DNA of 64,000 nucleotides from CAWBAT01 sp963810905 (GTDB taxonomy: Bacteria; Acidobacteriota; Terriglobia; Versatilivoradales; Versatilivoraceae). The stretch covers positions 62,001 through 126,000 of the forward strand of contig CAWEPG010000008.1 of NCBI GenBank assembly GCA_963810905.1, written 5' to 3'. Positions 17,435-25,821 of the stretch are shown here, piece by piece. A program made the position numbers and the translations under genes. Every line of letters begins with the position of its first letter. Position 1 is the stretch's first letter. Under the pieces are notes generated by a model. It ran no database searches and was not told the origin of the DNA. It was given only the letters and a program-made list of their open reading frames with translations.

Positions 17435-18919
17435 TCAAGCGAGGATTTCGTTGACGACGCGGGCGGGTTCCTGACCGGTGAGCTTTTCGTTCAGGCCGTG
17501 ATGGTTGTAGACCAGCTTGCTGTAATCCAGTCCCATAAGATGCAAAATGGTGGCGTGGAAATCATGCACACTCACCGGATTCTCGATTGCCTTGTAACCG
17601 AGATCATCAGTGGCGCCATAGACCGTTCCGCCTTTGATCCCGCCTCCGCCCATCCAGACGGTGAAACCTGCCGGACCATGATCGCGGCCGGCACTTTTCT
17701 CTCTTCCGGGTTGTATCTGAGAAAGCGGCAGGCGTCCAAATTCGCCACCCCAGACGACCAGCGTACTGTCATACAAGCCTCGTTGCTTCAGATCGGTCAA
17801 CAGAGCGCCCACAGGTTTATCGGTCTTGCCGCAGCTGTATCGTAATCCTTGCTCAAGGTCGGCATGGTTATCCCAGATTTGCGATTCCACAAAAATCTGC
17901 ACCATGCGTACGCCTCGTTCTACCAAGCGGCGGGCCATCAAACACCGCCGGCCATAGGAGGCTGTCAGCTCATCATTGAGTCCATACATTTCCTGTGTCG
18001 ATTCATTTTCCTGCGATAAGTCGAGTGCATCGGTGGCAGACAATTGCATCCGAGCCGCCAACTCATAGCTTGCAATGCGAGCTTCTAAATCCGCTTCGCC
18101 GGGACGGCTGTCGCGATGAGCCGCGGCTAACCTGGCTAACAGCGAACGTTCGAGTTCTAGGACACCCTGCGGTACTCCATCCGGAGGTCTCAAATTCAAC
18201 ATCGGAGAACCTGTAGAGCGTAGTCGCGTGCCTTGACAGGTTGGAGGCAGCCACCCAGCCTGCCAGTTCCGGATCCCCACCGTCGGGAGCCCCTTCGGAT
18301 CGTCCAAAACGACATAAGCCGGTAAGTTTTGGTTCGCGCTACCTAACCCGTAAACAACCCAGGCTCCAAGGGTCGGGCGATCCGGGAAAATGCGTCCGCC
18401 ATGCATGAGGAACACTGCGGGGCCGTGAGTGAAATTGGTCGTGAACATGGAACGAATCAAGCCAATATCGTCTACATGGTTCGCCAAGTAAGGCATGATC
18501 TCGGAAATCTCCATTCCGGATTGCCCTTGCTTGGCAAATTTGAAGGGGGAGGGCATCATGCCCCCTGCGTTACTCACAAATAAAATATCATTGGCAATCT
18601 CACGTGAAGGAGGCTGCCCAGCGTGTTTCTCCAGCAGCGGCTTGGGGTCAAATAGATCCACCTGGCTGGGACCGCCGTGCATGAAAAGTTGGATGACAGA
18701 TTTTGCTTTTGCTGGAAAGTGAGGGGCACGAGGTTTCACATCGTTTACTTCCGGGACGGCAGCCAAAGCGGGACTCGCGGAGAAGAGGTCCGCCTTAAAT
18801 AGTTGGGCCAAGGCAGCTCCATAAAGTCCATCACCAACCTGCGAGAAAAAATCCCGGCGGGATGGCACGGAGTTTGGAGTTTGCTTGAGATGAGCCTCCG
18901 GACGATTTTTCGGCTGCAT
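17435..18919 (-). CDS. DUF1501 protein, Tat-exported sulfatase-fold
   Basis: This 494-residue protein has a twin-arginine-like start (SRRDFFSQVGDGLYGAALAQL) and the DUF1501 blocks: SVIQLFMHGGPSQVDLFDPK, FTHGPAVFLMHGG, TLGAWVVYGLG and GEFGRLPLSQ. The fold is related to alkaline phosphatase/sulfatase hydrolases. AGGAGG lies before the ATG and only 13 bp separate it from the upstream DUF1549/1553 gene, so they form an operon. This gene pair is a hallmark of Planctomycetes, Verrucomicrobia and some Acidobacteriota. Its role is thought to be in polysaccharide handling but is not established. Confidence 0.93.
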   Translation of the reverse strand: MQPKNRPEAHLKQTPNSVPSRRDFFSQVGDGLYGAALAQLFKADLFSASPALAAVPEVNDVKPRAPHFPAKAKSVIQLFMHGGPSQVDLFDPKPLLEKHAGQPPSREIANDILFVSNAGGMMPSPFKFAKQGQSGMEISEIMPYLANHVDDIGLIRSMFTTNFTHGPAVFLMHGGRIFPDRPTLGAWVVYGLGSANQNLPAYVVLDDPKGLPTVGIRNWQAGWLPPTCQGTRLRSTGSPMLNLRPPDGVPQGVLELERSLLARLAAAHRDSRPGEADLEARIASYELAARMQLSATDALDLSQENESTQEMYGLNDELTASYGRRCLMARRLVERGVRMVQIFVESQIWDNHADLEQGLRYSCGKTDKPVGALLTDLKQRGLYDSTLVVWGGEFGRLPLSQIQPGREKSAGRDHGPAGFTVWMGGGGIKGGTVYGATDDLGYKAIENPVSVHDFHATILHLMGLDYSKLVYNHHGLNEKLTGQEPARVVNEILA

Positions 18920-18932
18920 TGCTCCACTCCTC

Positions 18933-20255
18933 CTAGTCGATGTAAATAAAATCGGGCGAGTTCAGAATAATATGGCAGAAGCTGGCCAGCCCTAGCCACT
19001 GGGCTTTGGTCTGCCGGGGCTCAGCGGGCACTTCCTTCTGGAGTTGTTCGAGCCACTGCCGGGTGAAATCTAGTATCGTTTCCATACCGAGCGTGAGTTC
19101 CTGTTGGGTCGGCGGGCGTGACAGCGCAACCCGATACACGTGCTCCACTTGCTTTTCCACATCATAGGAAACCAGATCAATTGTTCGGCCAGCAAAATAA
19201 CGTGCGCTTTCACGAATCATGTTGCCATTCAACAGTTGCAGGGCCTGCGTCGCGACAGTGGAATAGCCTCTCTTGAGACAATTGGGCTGTAACTGAGGGG
19301 CGTCAAAAACTTCCAACAGAGTAAGTGGGGTTTCCCGGCGGACCAGCGTGTAGATACTACGGCGAACCTCGCTCTGGACGGCAGGAACCAGACATACCGA
19401 ACCACCACAAGCAGTCGGAGTTGCTTTGCTCAGTACCTCTCCTTCCGCTGTCACCTCGACTCCTTCCGGCGGGCCAAAAGGGGTTAGGTCGAGACGCCCG
19501 GAGACTTTGAGTATGGAATCCCGAATCTGATCCCCATCCATCCGCCGCATTGGAAACCTCGACAACAGGGCATTATCGGGGTCTTTTTCCGACACCGAGG
19601 CAAGATCAAAATGTGAACTTTGCCGGTAAGCGCTAGAGGTCATGATGAGTTTGTGTAACGCTTTGATGCTCCACTTTTGCTGGACAAACTCCGTTGCCAG
19701 CCAGTCCAAAAGCTCAGGATGAGTGGGCTTTGCCCCCAGGTGGCCAAAGTTTTCCGGGGTGGTGACGATTCCATTTCCAAAATGCTGTTGCCAAATCCGA
19801 TTGACGATGACCCGGCTTGTGAGCGGATGATTGGGTTGGATGAGCCAACGGGCCAGAGCCAAACGGTTACCGCTGGTATCTGTTGTCCAAATTGGCTTAA
19901 TAACCTGGTAAGGGGAGATTCCTTCCCTCAATACCGACGGTACGCCGGCTTCCACCCTCTGCCCTGGGTTAGCGGGATCTCCTCGCAAGAGGATACGGGT
20001 GGGTGTCGGTTCACCTCCCATGTCGAACAGTGCCCGGATTCGAGGCTGTGGTCGCAGACGGTTTTTGGCTTGCTCAACGGACTTATTCAACTTCTCCGAT
20101 TGTTCCCTGAAACTCTTAAACTTCTCCTTTAGGTCTTGCTGTGTAACTTCAACAGAAAGCTTAAATTTCTCAACGAGATCATTCTGTACCGTCGTGCGTA
20201 TTTCTTTGGGTGTTTCAAAGGCCTTCCGTACGTCTGCCCTCACCTCGACGGGCAC
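18933..20255 (-). CDS. DUF1553 domain protein (3' part of a frameshifted gene)
   Basis: This 440-residue frame contains the PSD1/DUF1553 domain: NRLALARWLIQPNHPLTSRV, NRIWQQHFGNGIVTTPENFG and LMTSSAYRQSS. In relatives DUF1549 and DUF1553 sit in one protein of about 1,000 residues. Here the frame begins two bases from the end of the preceding frame. Taking out one base near 20262 restores continuous sequence across the join, so it is almost certainly the C-terminal half of one gene, not an independent gene with a GTG start. Confidence 0.88.
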   Translation of the reverse strand: MPVEVRADVRKAFETPKEIRTTVQNDLVEKFKLSVEVTQQDLKEKFKSFREQSEKLNKSVEQAKNRLRPQPRIRALFDMGGEPTPTRILLRGDPANPGQRVEAGVPSVLREGISPYQVIKPIWTTDTSGNRLALARWLIQPNHPLTSRVIVNRIWQQHFGNGIVTTPENFGHLGAKPTHPELLDWLATEFVQQKWSIKALHKLIMTSSAYRQSSHFDLASVSEKDPDNALLSRFPMRRMDGDQIRDSILKVSGRLDLTPFGPPEGVEVTAEGEVLSKATPTACGGSVCLVPAVQSEVRRSIYTLVRRETPLTLLEVFDAPQLQPNCLKRGYSTVATQALQLLNGNMIRESARYFAGRTIDLVSYDVEKQVEHVYRVALSRPPTQQELTLGMETILDFTRQWLEQLQKEVPAEPRQTKAQWLGLASFCHIILNSPDFIYID

Positions 20256-20256
20256 T

Positions 20257-21990
20257 CTAGCAGAGATTTTCTTCGAAGAGTTTTTCTTCCCAGGGTCTGG
20301 CCAACTCTTTTAAGGAGTGTTCCAGTTTTGCAATCTCGGCCTGGATCGGGGCATTGTAGGCTTCTACTTCTCGACGTTCCAATTCAGGAACGGTCATTAA
20401 ATAACGTTCAGGAGGTTCCCGCTTTTGGTTCCCTCCTAAGAGCTTATTGGGGATCAACCAGTCGTATGGATCATAAGCCGTACGCAAGATAGCGCTGAAG
20501 CGATAGTAGTCACGTTGGGGGATGGGGTCGAACTTGTGACTGTGGCAGCGGGCACATCCCATGGTGAGACCCATGACACTCGAACTCAGCATTTCCACTG
20601 AGTCCGCTACTGTTTCTAATCGAGTCGGAACGAAATTCGCATCGTGTTCGTGAGTGCGGTCAGGCGTCATCCGCAGAAATCCTGTCGCTACGAGACAATC
20701 AAGTTGCTTTTGAGTGGGCTCTTTAACCACTTTGTAGTCGAACAATTCGTCCCCGGCAATCTGTTCCAACAGAAATTGATCGTAAGGTTTGTCTGCATTG
20801 AGCGAGCGAATGACGTAGTCTCGATAACGGTAAGCGTGGGGACGAATCGAGTCCCCCCCTCCACCTTCCGAGTCTGCATAGCCTGCCGCATCCAGCCAAA
20901 ATCGAGCCCACCGCTCACCGTATTGTGGAGAGGCCAAAAGCCGGTCGATTAGACGCTCGTAGGCCCCTGGCCTTTGATCCTCAAGGTAGGCCTGAACTTG
21001 TTCAGGGTCTGGAGGCAGACCGATGAGGTCGAAATAGGCGCGTCGAAGCAGAGACAAAGAATTTGCCTCCGGCGAAAAGCTCAGTCCTTTGCCCTCCAGC
21101 TTATCCAGCAGAAATGCATCAATGGGAGTCCGGACGAGGCTTTGGTTGCGTACCTTCGGGACCTCAACTCGTTTCGGAGGCTGGAAAGACCAGAACTTTC
21201 GGTCTTCATCCCGCAACAATGGGTCAGGCCCATCCCCGACACGTAACACTTCCTCTAATTCGGGCGGAGCACCCGCCGCGATCCACTCGGACAATTTTTC
21301 CACTTCGTCGGAAGTCACCGGCCGCACAAAATACTCGTTTTGCATCTCGGGAGTAGGGTGTCCTTCGGCAATCCGCTTGAGTAGTAGGCTTTCATTAGGT
21401 TTACCGAGAATGATGGCAGGCCCTGATTTCCCGCCCTTCAGTAAACTGGCCCGAGTCCTCAAATCCAGTCCACCTTCAGTATCTTGCTTCCCATGGCAGA
21501 CCAGACATTTCACATGGAGTATGGTCACCAGAATCTCACGTTCGGTAAGCAGCTTATTCTGCAGATTCTTTCTGGCGATTCCCGGATTCTCTCCATCTTT
21601 CAATGCCCCGGCCTCGATCCAGCGGCGAATTATTTCAATATCTGCAGGGCTCAACTTATTGCCCACTGGAGGCATCACCCCAGAGGACACTTTGCGAAAT
21701 AACAAGCTCTGCGATGCCGAGCCGGGCAAAATGGACGGGCCCGACTCCCCACCTCTCAAGGCGCTGTCCCGTGTCGTCAAGTCCAAACCCTTCTGCCCTT
21801 GAGCACTGCCATGGCAAGGTAGACAATTGGCCTGAAACATGGGGAAAATTGCCGATTCAAATCGCGGAATATTTTCGACGGTCTGCTCTGCTGCCGGCGA
21901 ATACAAGGAGAAGAGTGCTTCCAGTGTAAGAAGTATTACAATGTTGAGTACTGGCTTGCGGTATGCGTATCGGATCTGTTGTTTCGGCAT
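20257..21990 (-). CDS. Cytochrome-type PSCyt1/DUF1549 protein (5' part)
   Basis: From the ATG at 21990 (a TTG lies 7 codons upstream) it has an N-terminal signal segment (VLNIVILLTLEALFSLYS). Two Planctomycete-type cytochrome c modules follow, with CLPCHG near residue 56 and CLVCHG near residue 162. The DUF1549 domain carries a third CxxCH (GCARCHSHKFDPIP). Three haem sites suggest an exported multihaem electron-transfer protein. It ends in a coiled-coil-like stretch (YNAPIQAEIAKLEHSLKEL) just before the frame break; the sequence continues at 20255. Confidence 0.88.
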   Translation of the reverse strand: MPKQQIRYAYRKPVLNIVILLTLEALFSLYSPAAEQTVENIPRFESAIFPMFQANCLPCHGSAQGQKGLDLTTRDSALRGGESGPSILPGSASQSLLFRKVSSGVMPPVGNKLSPADIEIIRRWIEAGALKDGENPGIARKNLQNKLLTEREILVTILHVKCLVCHGKQDTEGGLDLRTRASLLKGGKSGPAIILGKPNESLLLKRIAEGHPTPEMQNEYFVRPVTSDEVEKLSEWIAAGAPPELEEVLRVGDGPDPLLRDEDRKFWSFQPPKRVEVPKVRNQSLVRTPIDAFLLDKLEGKGLSFSPEANSLSLLRRAYFDLIGLPPDPEQVQAYLEDQRPGAYERLIDRLLASPQYGERWARFWLDAAGYADSEGGGGDSIRPHAYRYRDYVIRSLNADKPYDQFLLEQIAGDELFDYKVVKEPTQKQLDCLVATGFLRMTPDRTHEHDANFVPTRLETVADSVEMLSSSVMGLTMGCARCHSHKFDPIPQRDYYRFSAILRTAYDPYDWLIPNKLLGGNQKREPPERYLMTVPELERREVEAYNAPIQAEIAKLEHSLKELARPWEEKLFEENLC

Positions 21991-22189
21991 TTCAGTCAGG
22001 CCTATGGTCAAAAAACTGAATCGGATAAAGATATCATAACTTATAGTTTCCTGAGTTTCTGCTCGAATCGATGATCTGTTTATAGGATGGGCATTAGAAA
22101 TATCTATTACAACGGAGAAGTAGGATAGTTTTAGTAGCCTTATATCAAACCCCCAAAATCGTCTTTTCTTACCATTCTGCGATCATAAT

Positions 22190-22870
22190 ATGTTCGTCTC
22201 CAACATCCACGTACTTACGGGAGCATTCCTTATGGGACTAGCTTCGGCGGCGCCAATGGGCCCGGTCAACATGCTGGCCGTCCGACGCGGAATGATCGGC
22301 GGTTGGCGCCATACCCTCGCCTGCGGAATCGGGTCGGTTGCCGGAGACCTGACCCTCTTCTCCCTGGCCCTCCTTGGTGGCGAATATCTCTTCGCCGACC
22401 TGTCTAATCCTTCTCTTCAGACCCTCCTCGCGGCCATCGGCTTAATGGTCTTACTTCCGTTGGGTGTCTACTTTCTTTTCCGCGCAGTCAAGGAACCCCT
22501 GCGCGCCTACGCGGGTGCTCGCAAACGCTGGGACGAAGGCACTGTCCCTGCGCATCTGACCGCAGACGTCGCCGCCGGAATCGCCTTGACCCTCTTGAAC
22601 CCAGCGACAATGATTTACTGGGTCGGTGTCACATCCAATTGGCTCCCTTTCGCCCATTCCATCTTTGGCTCTAAAGCTCCCGAATTGGGAATCCTGATGG
22701 CTGCCTCCGGCCTGATGACTTGGTTCACCATGCTGACCTTAGTTGTTCGCTTCATGCCCCATCGCCTCGGCCCGAGCTTCTTCCGCCTCGTCAATGCGAC
22801 CTTTGGCTTCATTCTCCTCGCCTTCGCTACATTTTGTGCCATAGTTGTGTCCCACCATTTCCTAGCATGA
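22190..22870 (+). CDS. LysE/RhtB-type exporter
   Basis: This 226-residue membrane protein has about six helices. The N-terminal signature GLASAAPMGPVNMLAVRRGM and a second block LTLLNPATMIYWVGV match the LysE/RhtB amino-acid exporter superfamily. It stands alone on the plus strand between unrelated units. Its third codon positions are much richer in C and G than those of the genes around it, which suggests recent acquisition. The exported substrate cannot be told. Confidence 0.88.
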   Translation: MFVSNIHVLTGAFLMGLASAAPMGPVNMLAVRRGMIGGWRHTLACGIGSVAGDLTLFSLALLGGEYLFADLSNPSLQTLLAAIGLMVLLPLGVYFLFRAVKEPLRAYAGARKRWDEGTVPAHLTADVAAGIALTLLNPATMIYWVGVTSNWLPFAHSIFGSKAPELGILMAASGLMTWFTMLTLVVRFMPHRLGPSFFRLVNATFGFILLAFATFCAIVVSHHFLA

Positions 22871-23096
22871 AAGGCGTCATGATACTAAGGAGGAGGAACG
22901 GTCCTTACAATCCACGATTGGAGCTCCTACTGAAACACCTGATGCCTCAACATCCCAATTGAGTACCATGACCGGAAATTCCAATTTCTAATTTGCAAAA
23001 GTAAAAGGCTGAAAACACCGATCTTATTCTTAATGTGGAAGGAATGGGCCCCCCAGCATTATTGGACTCATCCATCAGGTCTAGAAGGAGGAGGAA

Positions 23097-23261
23097 ATGA
23101 TTCGATGTAACCTGTGCACGCAAACTGAAGAATATTGCAAATGTGAGCGGTACTGTGCGTTATGTCAGTCGGATTACCAGGTCCGGCTCTGTGAAGATGG
23201 TTATTACTACTGCAGAGATTGCCGGGAAGCGTGTGACTATCGCTGTGAAAACAAAGATTGA
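23097..23261 (+). CDS. 54-residue cysteine-rich microprotein
   Basis: A textbook AGGAGGA ribosome site precedes this ATG. The product has 11 cysteines in 54 residues, at positions 4, 7, 14, 16, 20, 23, 32, 39, 42, 46 and 50. The pairs CNLC, CALC and CRDC look like zinc knuckles or a small zinc-ribbon cluster. Many aromatic and charged residues are present and no signal peptide. It lies about 170 bp before the cytochrome gene on the same strand. I recognise no family; the strong ribosome site and ordered Cys spacing make it a real gene. Confidence 0.72.
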   Translation: MIRCNLCTQTEEYCKCERYCALCQSDYQVRLCEDGYYYCRDCREACDYRCENKD

Positions 23262-23430
23262 GAACTTTGTAATGAATCTCAGATCCTTTCGACCTCGTGC
23301 CCTTTCTCTCCAGAAATTAGAATTGCCCGTCTGCGTTCATCTGTGATATTTGAAATATAGCTCAGCACCCAAATTCAAGAGGGAACCCTTAAATTCAACA
23401 CTTCAAAAAAATCACCATGGAGGTGAATCG

Positions 23431-23865
23431 ATGCGAGAACGACTAAAAGTGACGCTGTGGGTCATGCTGGTGGGAGTGGCCCTTCTTGTTATGGGAATGA
23501 GTCTGAGCGCGCAAATTAAGAAAGGGCAGACTCGAGCGGCTGCCACAAAGTATTTGATGAGAGCAGTCAATCAGCCGATGTGTGCCGGCCTGGATACCTC
23601 TTTAAAAGGTTCCGGACCCGCGGATGAGAAGGCATGGGATACGGCCATGTGCCAGGCTTCCGTATTGAATGAAATGGGTTATTTGTTGATGGAGGACGGA
23701 CGGTGTCCGGATGCGGCCTGGGCGAATGCAGCCAAAGAATTGAAAGAAGGGAGTGCTAGTGTGTTAGCCGCTCTGGAAAAGAAAGACCTTGAAGCAGCGC
23801 GGACTTCCTTTAAGACGGTTACTGGTGCTTGCGGTGCTTGCCATAAGGCCCATAGGAATAAATGA
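23431..23865 (+). CDS. Class II cytochrome c (cytochrome c'-like)
   Basis: From the ATG at 23431, behind GGAGGTG, the product is 144 residues. A signal peptide (VTLWVMLVGVALLVMGMSLSAQ) is followed by a helical domain. One C-terminal haem site is present (GACGACHKAHRNK), the position and CxxCHxxxR spacing typical of four-helix cytochrome c' and c-556. Two more cysteines (PMCAGL; AMCQAS) and one in GRCPDA lie in the body, which is unusual. It is expected in the periplasm; role could be electron transfer or gas binding. Confidence 0.85.
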   Translation: MRERLKVTLWVMLVGVALLVMGMSLSAQIKKGQTRAAATKYLMRAVNQPMCAGLDTSLKGSGPADEKAWDTAMCQASVLNEMGYLLMEDGRCPDAAWANAAKELKEGSASVLAALEKKDLEAARTSFKTVTGACGACHKAHRNK

Positions 23866-23970
23866 AACTCTTTTCTTAGCCACATACTCAGGCCGCAGGA
23901 CACCGATGCGGCCTGAGAAATTACTCTATCCGAATTGCATTCATCTCCCCAACGTCGTCCAACTTGAGAC

Positions 23971-25821
23971 TTGAGTATTCGCCGCATTCCCGTGAGTCAA
24001 TACCACAATCTTAACCATCCTATGAATGTGGAAACTCTCGTTGACCTATTTGAATATGCCACTCAGACCCATCGAAAAAACGATACCTTTTTGACGAAGC
24101 GAAGCGGGAAATATGAACCTGTTTCAGCGGAAGAGGTCCGGGAGAAAGTCTATTTCGTTGCTGCGGGCCTTGCCAGTCTTGGAATCCAGAACAACGACCG
24201 GGTAGGATTACTGTCCGAAAATCGGCCAGAATGGACAATTGCCGATTTCGGGATCCTGTGCGCAGGAGCGATTACTGTGCCTCTTTCTCCTACCCTTCCG
24301 TTTGCCCAGATCCGAGAGCTTTTGTTGGATTGTGAGCCGAGAGCCCTGTTTGTTTCGAACCTCAAGCAACTCGAGAACATTTTATCGATTAGCAGCGACC
24401 TGCCCAGTCTGCAAAAAATCATACTTCTGGAAAACAGAACAGGGAACTTGCACTCGGTCCTCTCATTCAATCAGCTGGTAGCGTCAGGCGCTCATTATTT
24501 ACAACGAAACCCGGGATGGGTTGAAGAATTTTCTCGACAGGTTGTAGCGAATGATATCGCCAGTATCATTTATACCTCCGGTGCGACCGGAATTCCAAAA
24601 GGAGTCATGCTTTCACATGGGAATATCGTCGCAAATGTACTGGGATGCGCAGAAGCGATCTCCATTGATCATTCGGATCTGGCCCTCTCATTTTTGCCGC
24701 TTTCGCACATCTTCGAGAGAACGGTGGATTACCTGATGTTTTACCGCGGTGCGACCATTGCCTACGCTGAGAGTGTAGAAACAGTTGCGGCAAATATGCA
24801 TGAGGTACGGCCAACCGTTGTTGCTTGTGTGCCCCGCTTTTTTGAAAAGATGTACGCCCGAATCCAGGACACCATGGCGGCCAGCTCTCCGTTGAAGAGG
24901 GGGTTGATGTCCTGGGCGCTCCATGTGGGCAGGCAAGTCAATCAATCGACACACGCCACCCAGCATATCCCGGTGTCCCTTAAAATCCAAAAAGGACTGG
25001 CAGAGACATTGGTCTTTTCAAAGTTAAAACACGCACTGGGCGGGCGAGTGCGCTTTTTCATCTCGGGTGGTGCTCCCTTGGCGCCAGAATTAGCCGACTA
25101 TTTCTTTTCGGCTGGGATTCTGATTCTTGAGGGATACGGACTGACGGAAACCGCACCAGTGATCGCCGTGAATCGTCCCGCTCAATTTAAGTTTGGTACG
25201 GTCGGTCTACCCTTACACAACGTGTCGATCAAAATAGCTCCGGACGGAGAAATCCTGACACGTGGTCCAGCCGTCATGAAAGGGTACTATGGTAAAGAGG
25301 CGGAAACTCGAGCTGTGATGGAGGATGGTTGGTTCCATACGGGCGATATCGGTGTGATCGAAAAGGAGGGTTTCCTTAAAGTCACCGATCGCAAAAAGGA
25401 AATCATCGTGACTGCCAGTGGAAAAAACATCGCCCCTCAAAAAATTGAAAATCTCTTAAAATCTAACCCGCATTTTCTTAACATCGTTGTCGTCGGGAAT
25501 AGGCGGCCTTACCTCTCGGCACTCGTTGTGCCGAATCCATCAAAAGTCAAGCAAGCCGCCCAAGCCCTTGGCCTCAAAGCCTCGGACTATGGAAAACTGC
25601 TTCAAGATCTACAGATCTACCGACATTTCATGGGAGAGATCCAAAGAATGGGGGCGGATTTGGCGTCATTTGAGAAAGTGAAGAGAATCGTTTTATTGGA
25701 AGACGATTTTTCAATTGAAAAGGGCGAAATGACTGCTACCTTGAAGATTCGGCGCCGGATCATTGAGGACAAATACAAGGACCTGATTGAGCAGGTCTAT
25801 AACAGCGCGGAGCGGGTATGA
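23971..25821 (+). CDS. Long-chain acyl-CoA synthetase (AMP-forming)
   Basis: A roughly 610-residue ANL-superfamily enzyme that activates fatty acids to acyl-CoA with ATP. The phosphate-binding loop is SIIYTSGATGIPKGVMLSHG, with YGLTETAPVIAVN and the hinge GWFHTGDIG ... VTDRKKEIIVTASGKNIAP. The start is uncertain: TTG at 23971, GTG at 23992 and ATG at 24022 are in frame and none has a good ribosome site. Its stop overlaps the next start (ATGA), tying it to the beta-oxidation genes that follow. Confidence 0.93.
   Translation: MSIRRIPVSQYHNLNHPMNVETLVDLFEYATQTHRKNDTFLTKRSGKYEPVSAEEVREKVYFVAAGLASLGIQNNDRVGLLSENRPEWTIADFGILCAGAITVPLSPTLPFAQIRELLLDCEPRALFVSNLKQLENILSISSDLPSLQKIILLENRTGNLHSVLSFNQLVASGAHYLQRNPGWVEEFSRQVVANDIASIIYTSGATGIPKGVMLSHGNIVANVLGCAEAISIDHSDLALSFLPLSHIFERTVDYLMFYRGATIAYAESVETVAANMHEVRPTVVACVPRFFEKMYARIQDTMAASSPLKRGLMSWALHVGRQVNQSTHATQHIPVSLKIQKGLAETLVFSKLKHALGGRVRFFISGGAPLAPELADYFFSAGILILEGYGLTETAPVIAVNRPAQFKFGTVGLPLHNVSIKIAPDGEILTRGPAVMKGYYGKEAETRAVMEDGWFHTGDIGVIEKEGFLKVTDRKKEIIVTASGKNIAPQKIENLLKSNPHFLNIVVVGNRRPYLSALVVPNPSKVKQAAQALGLKASDYGKLLQDLQIYRHFMGEIQRMGADLASFEKVKRIVLLEDDFSIEKGEMTATLKIRRRIIEDKYKDLIEQVYNSAERV

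Noticed and set aside
23143..23346. 67-codon plus-strand frame
   Set aside because: It overlaps the Cys-rich microprotein in another frame; the microprotein has the AGGAGG site and ordered cysteines, this one has neither.
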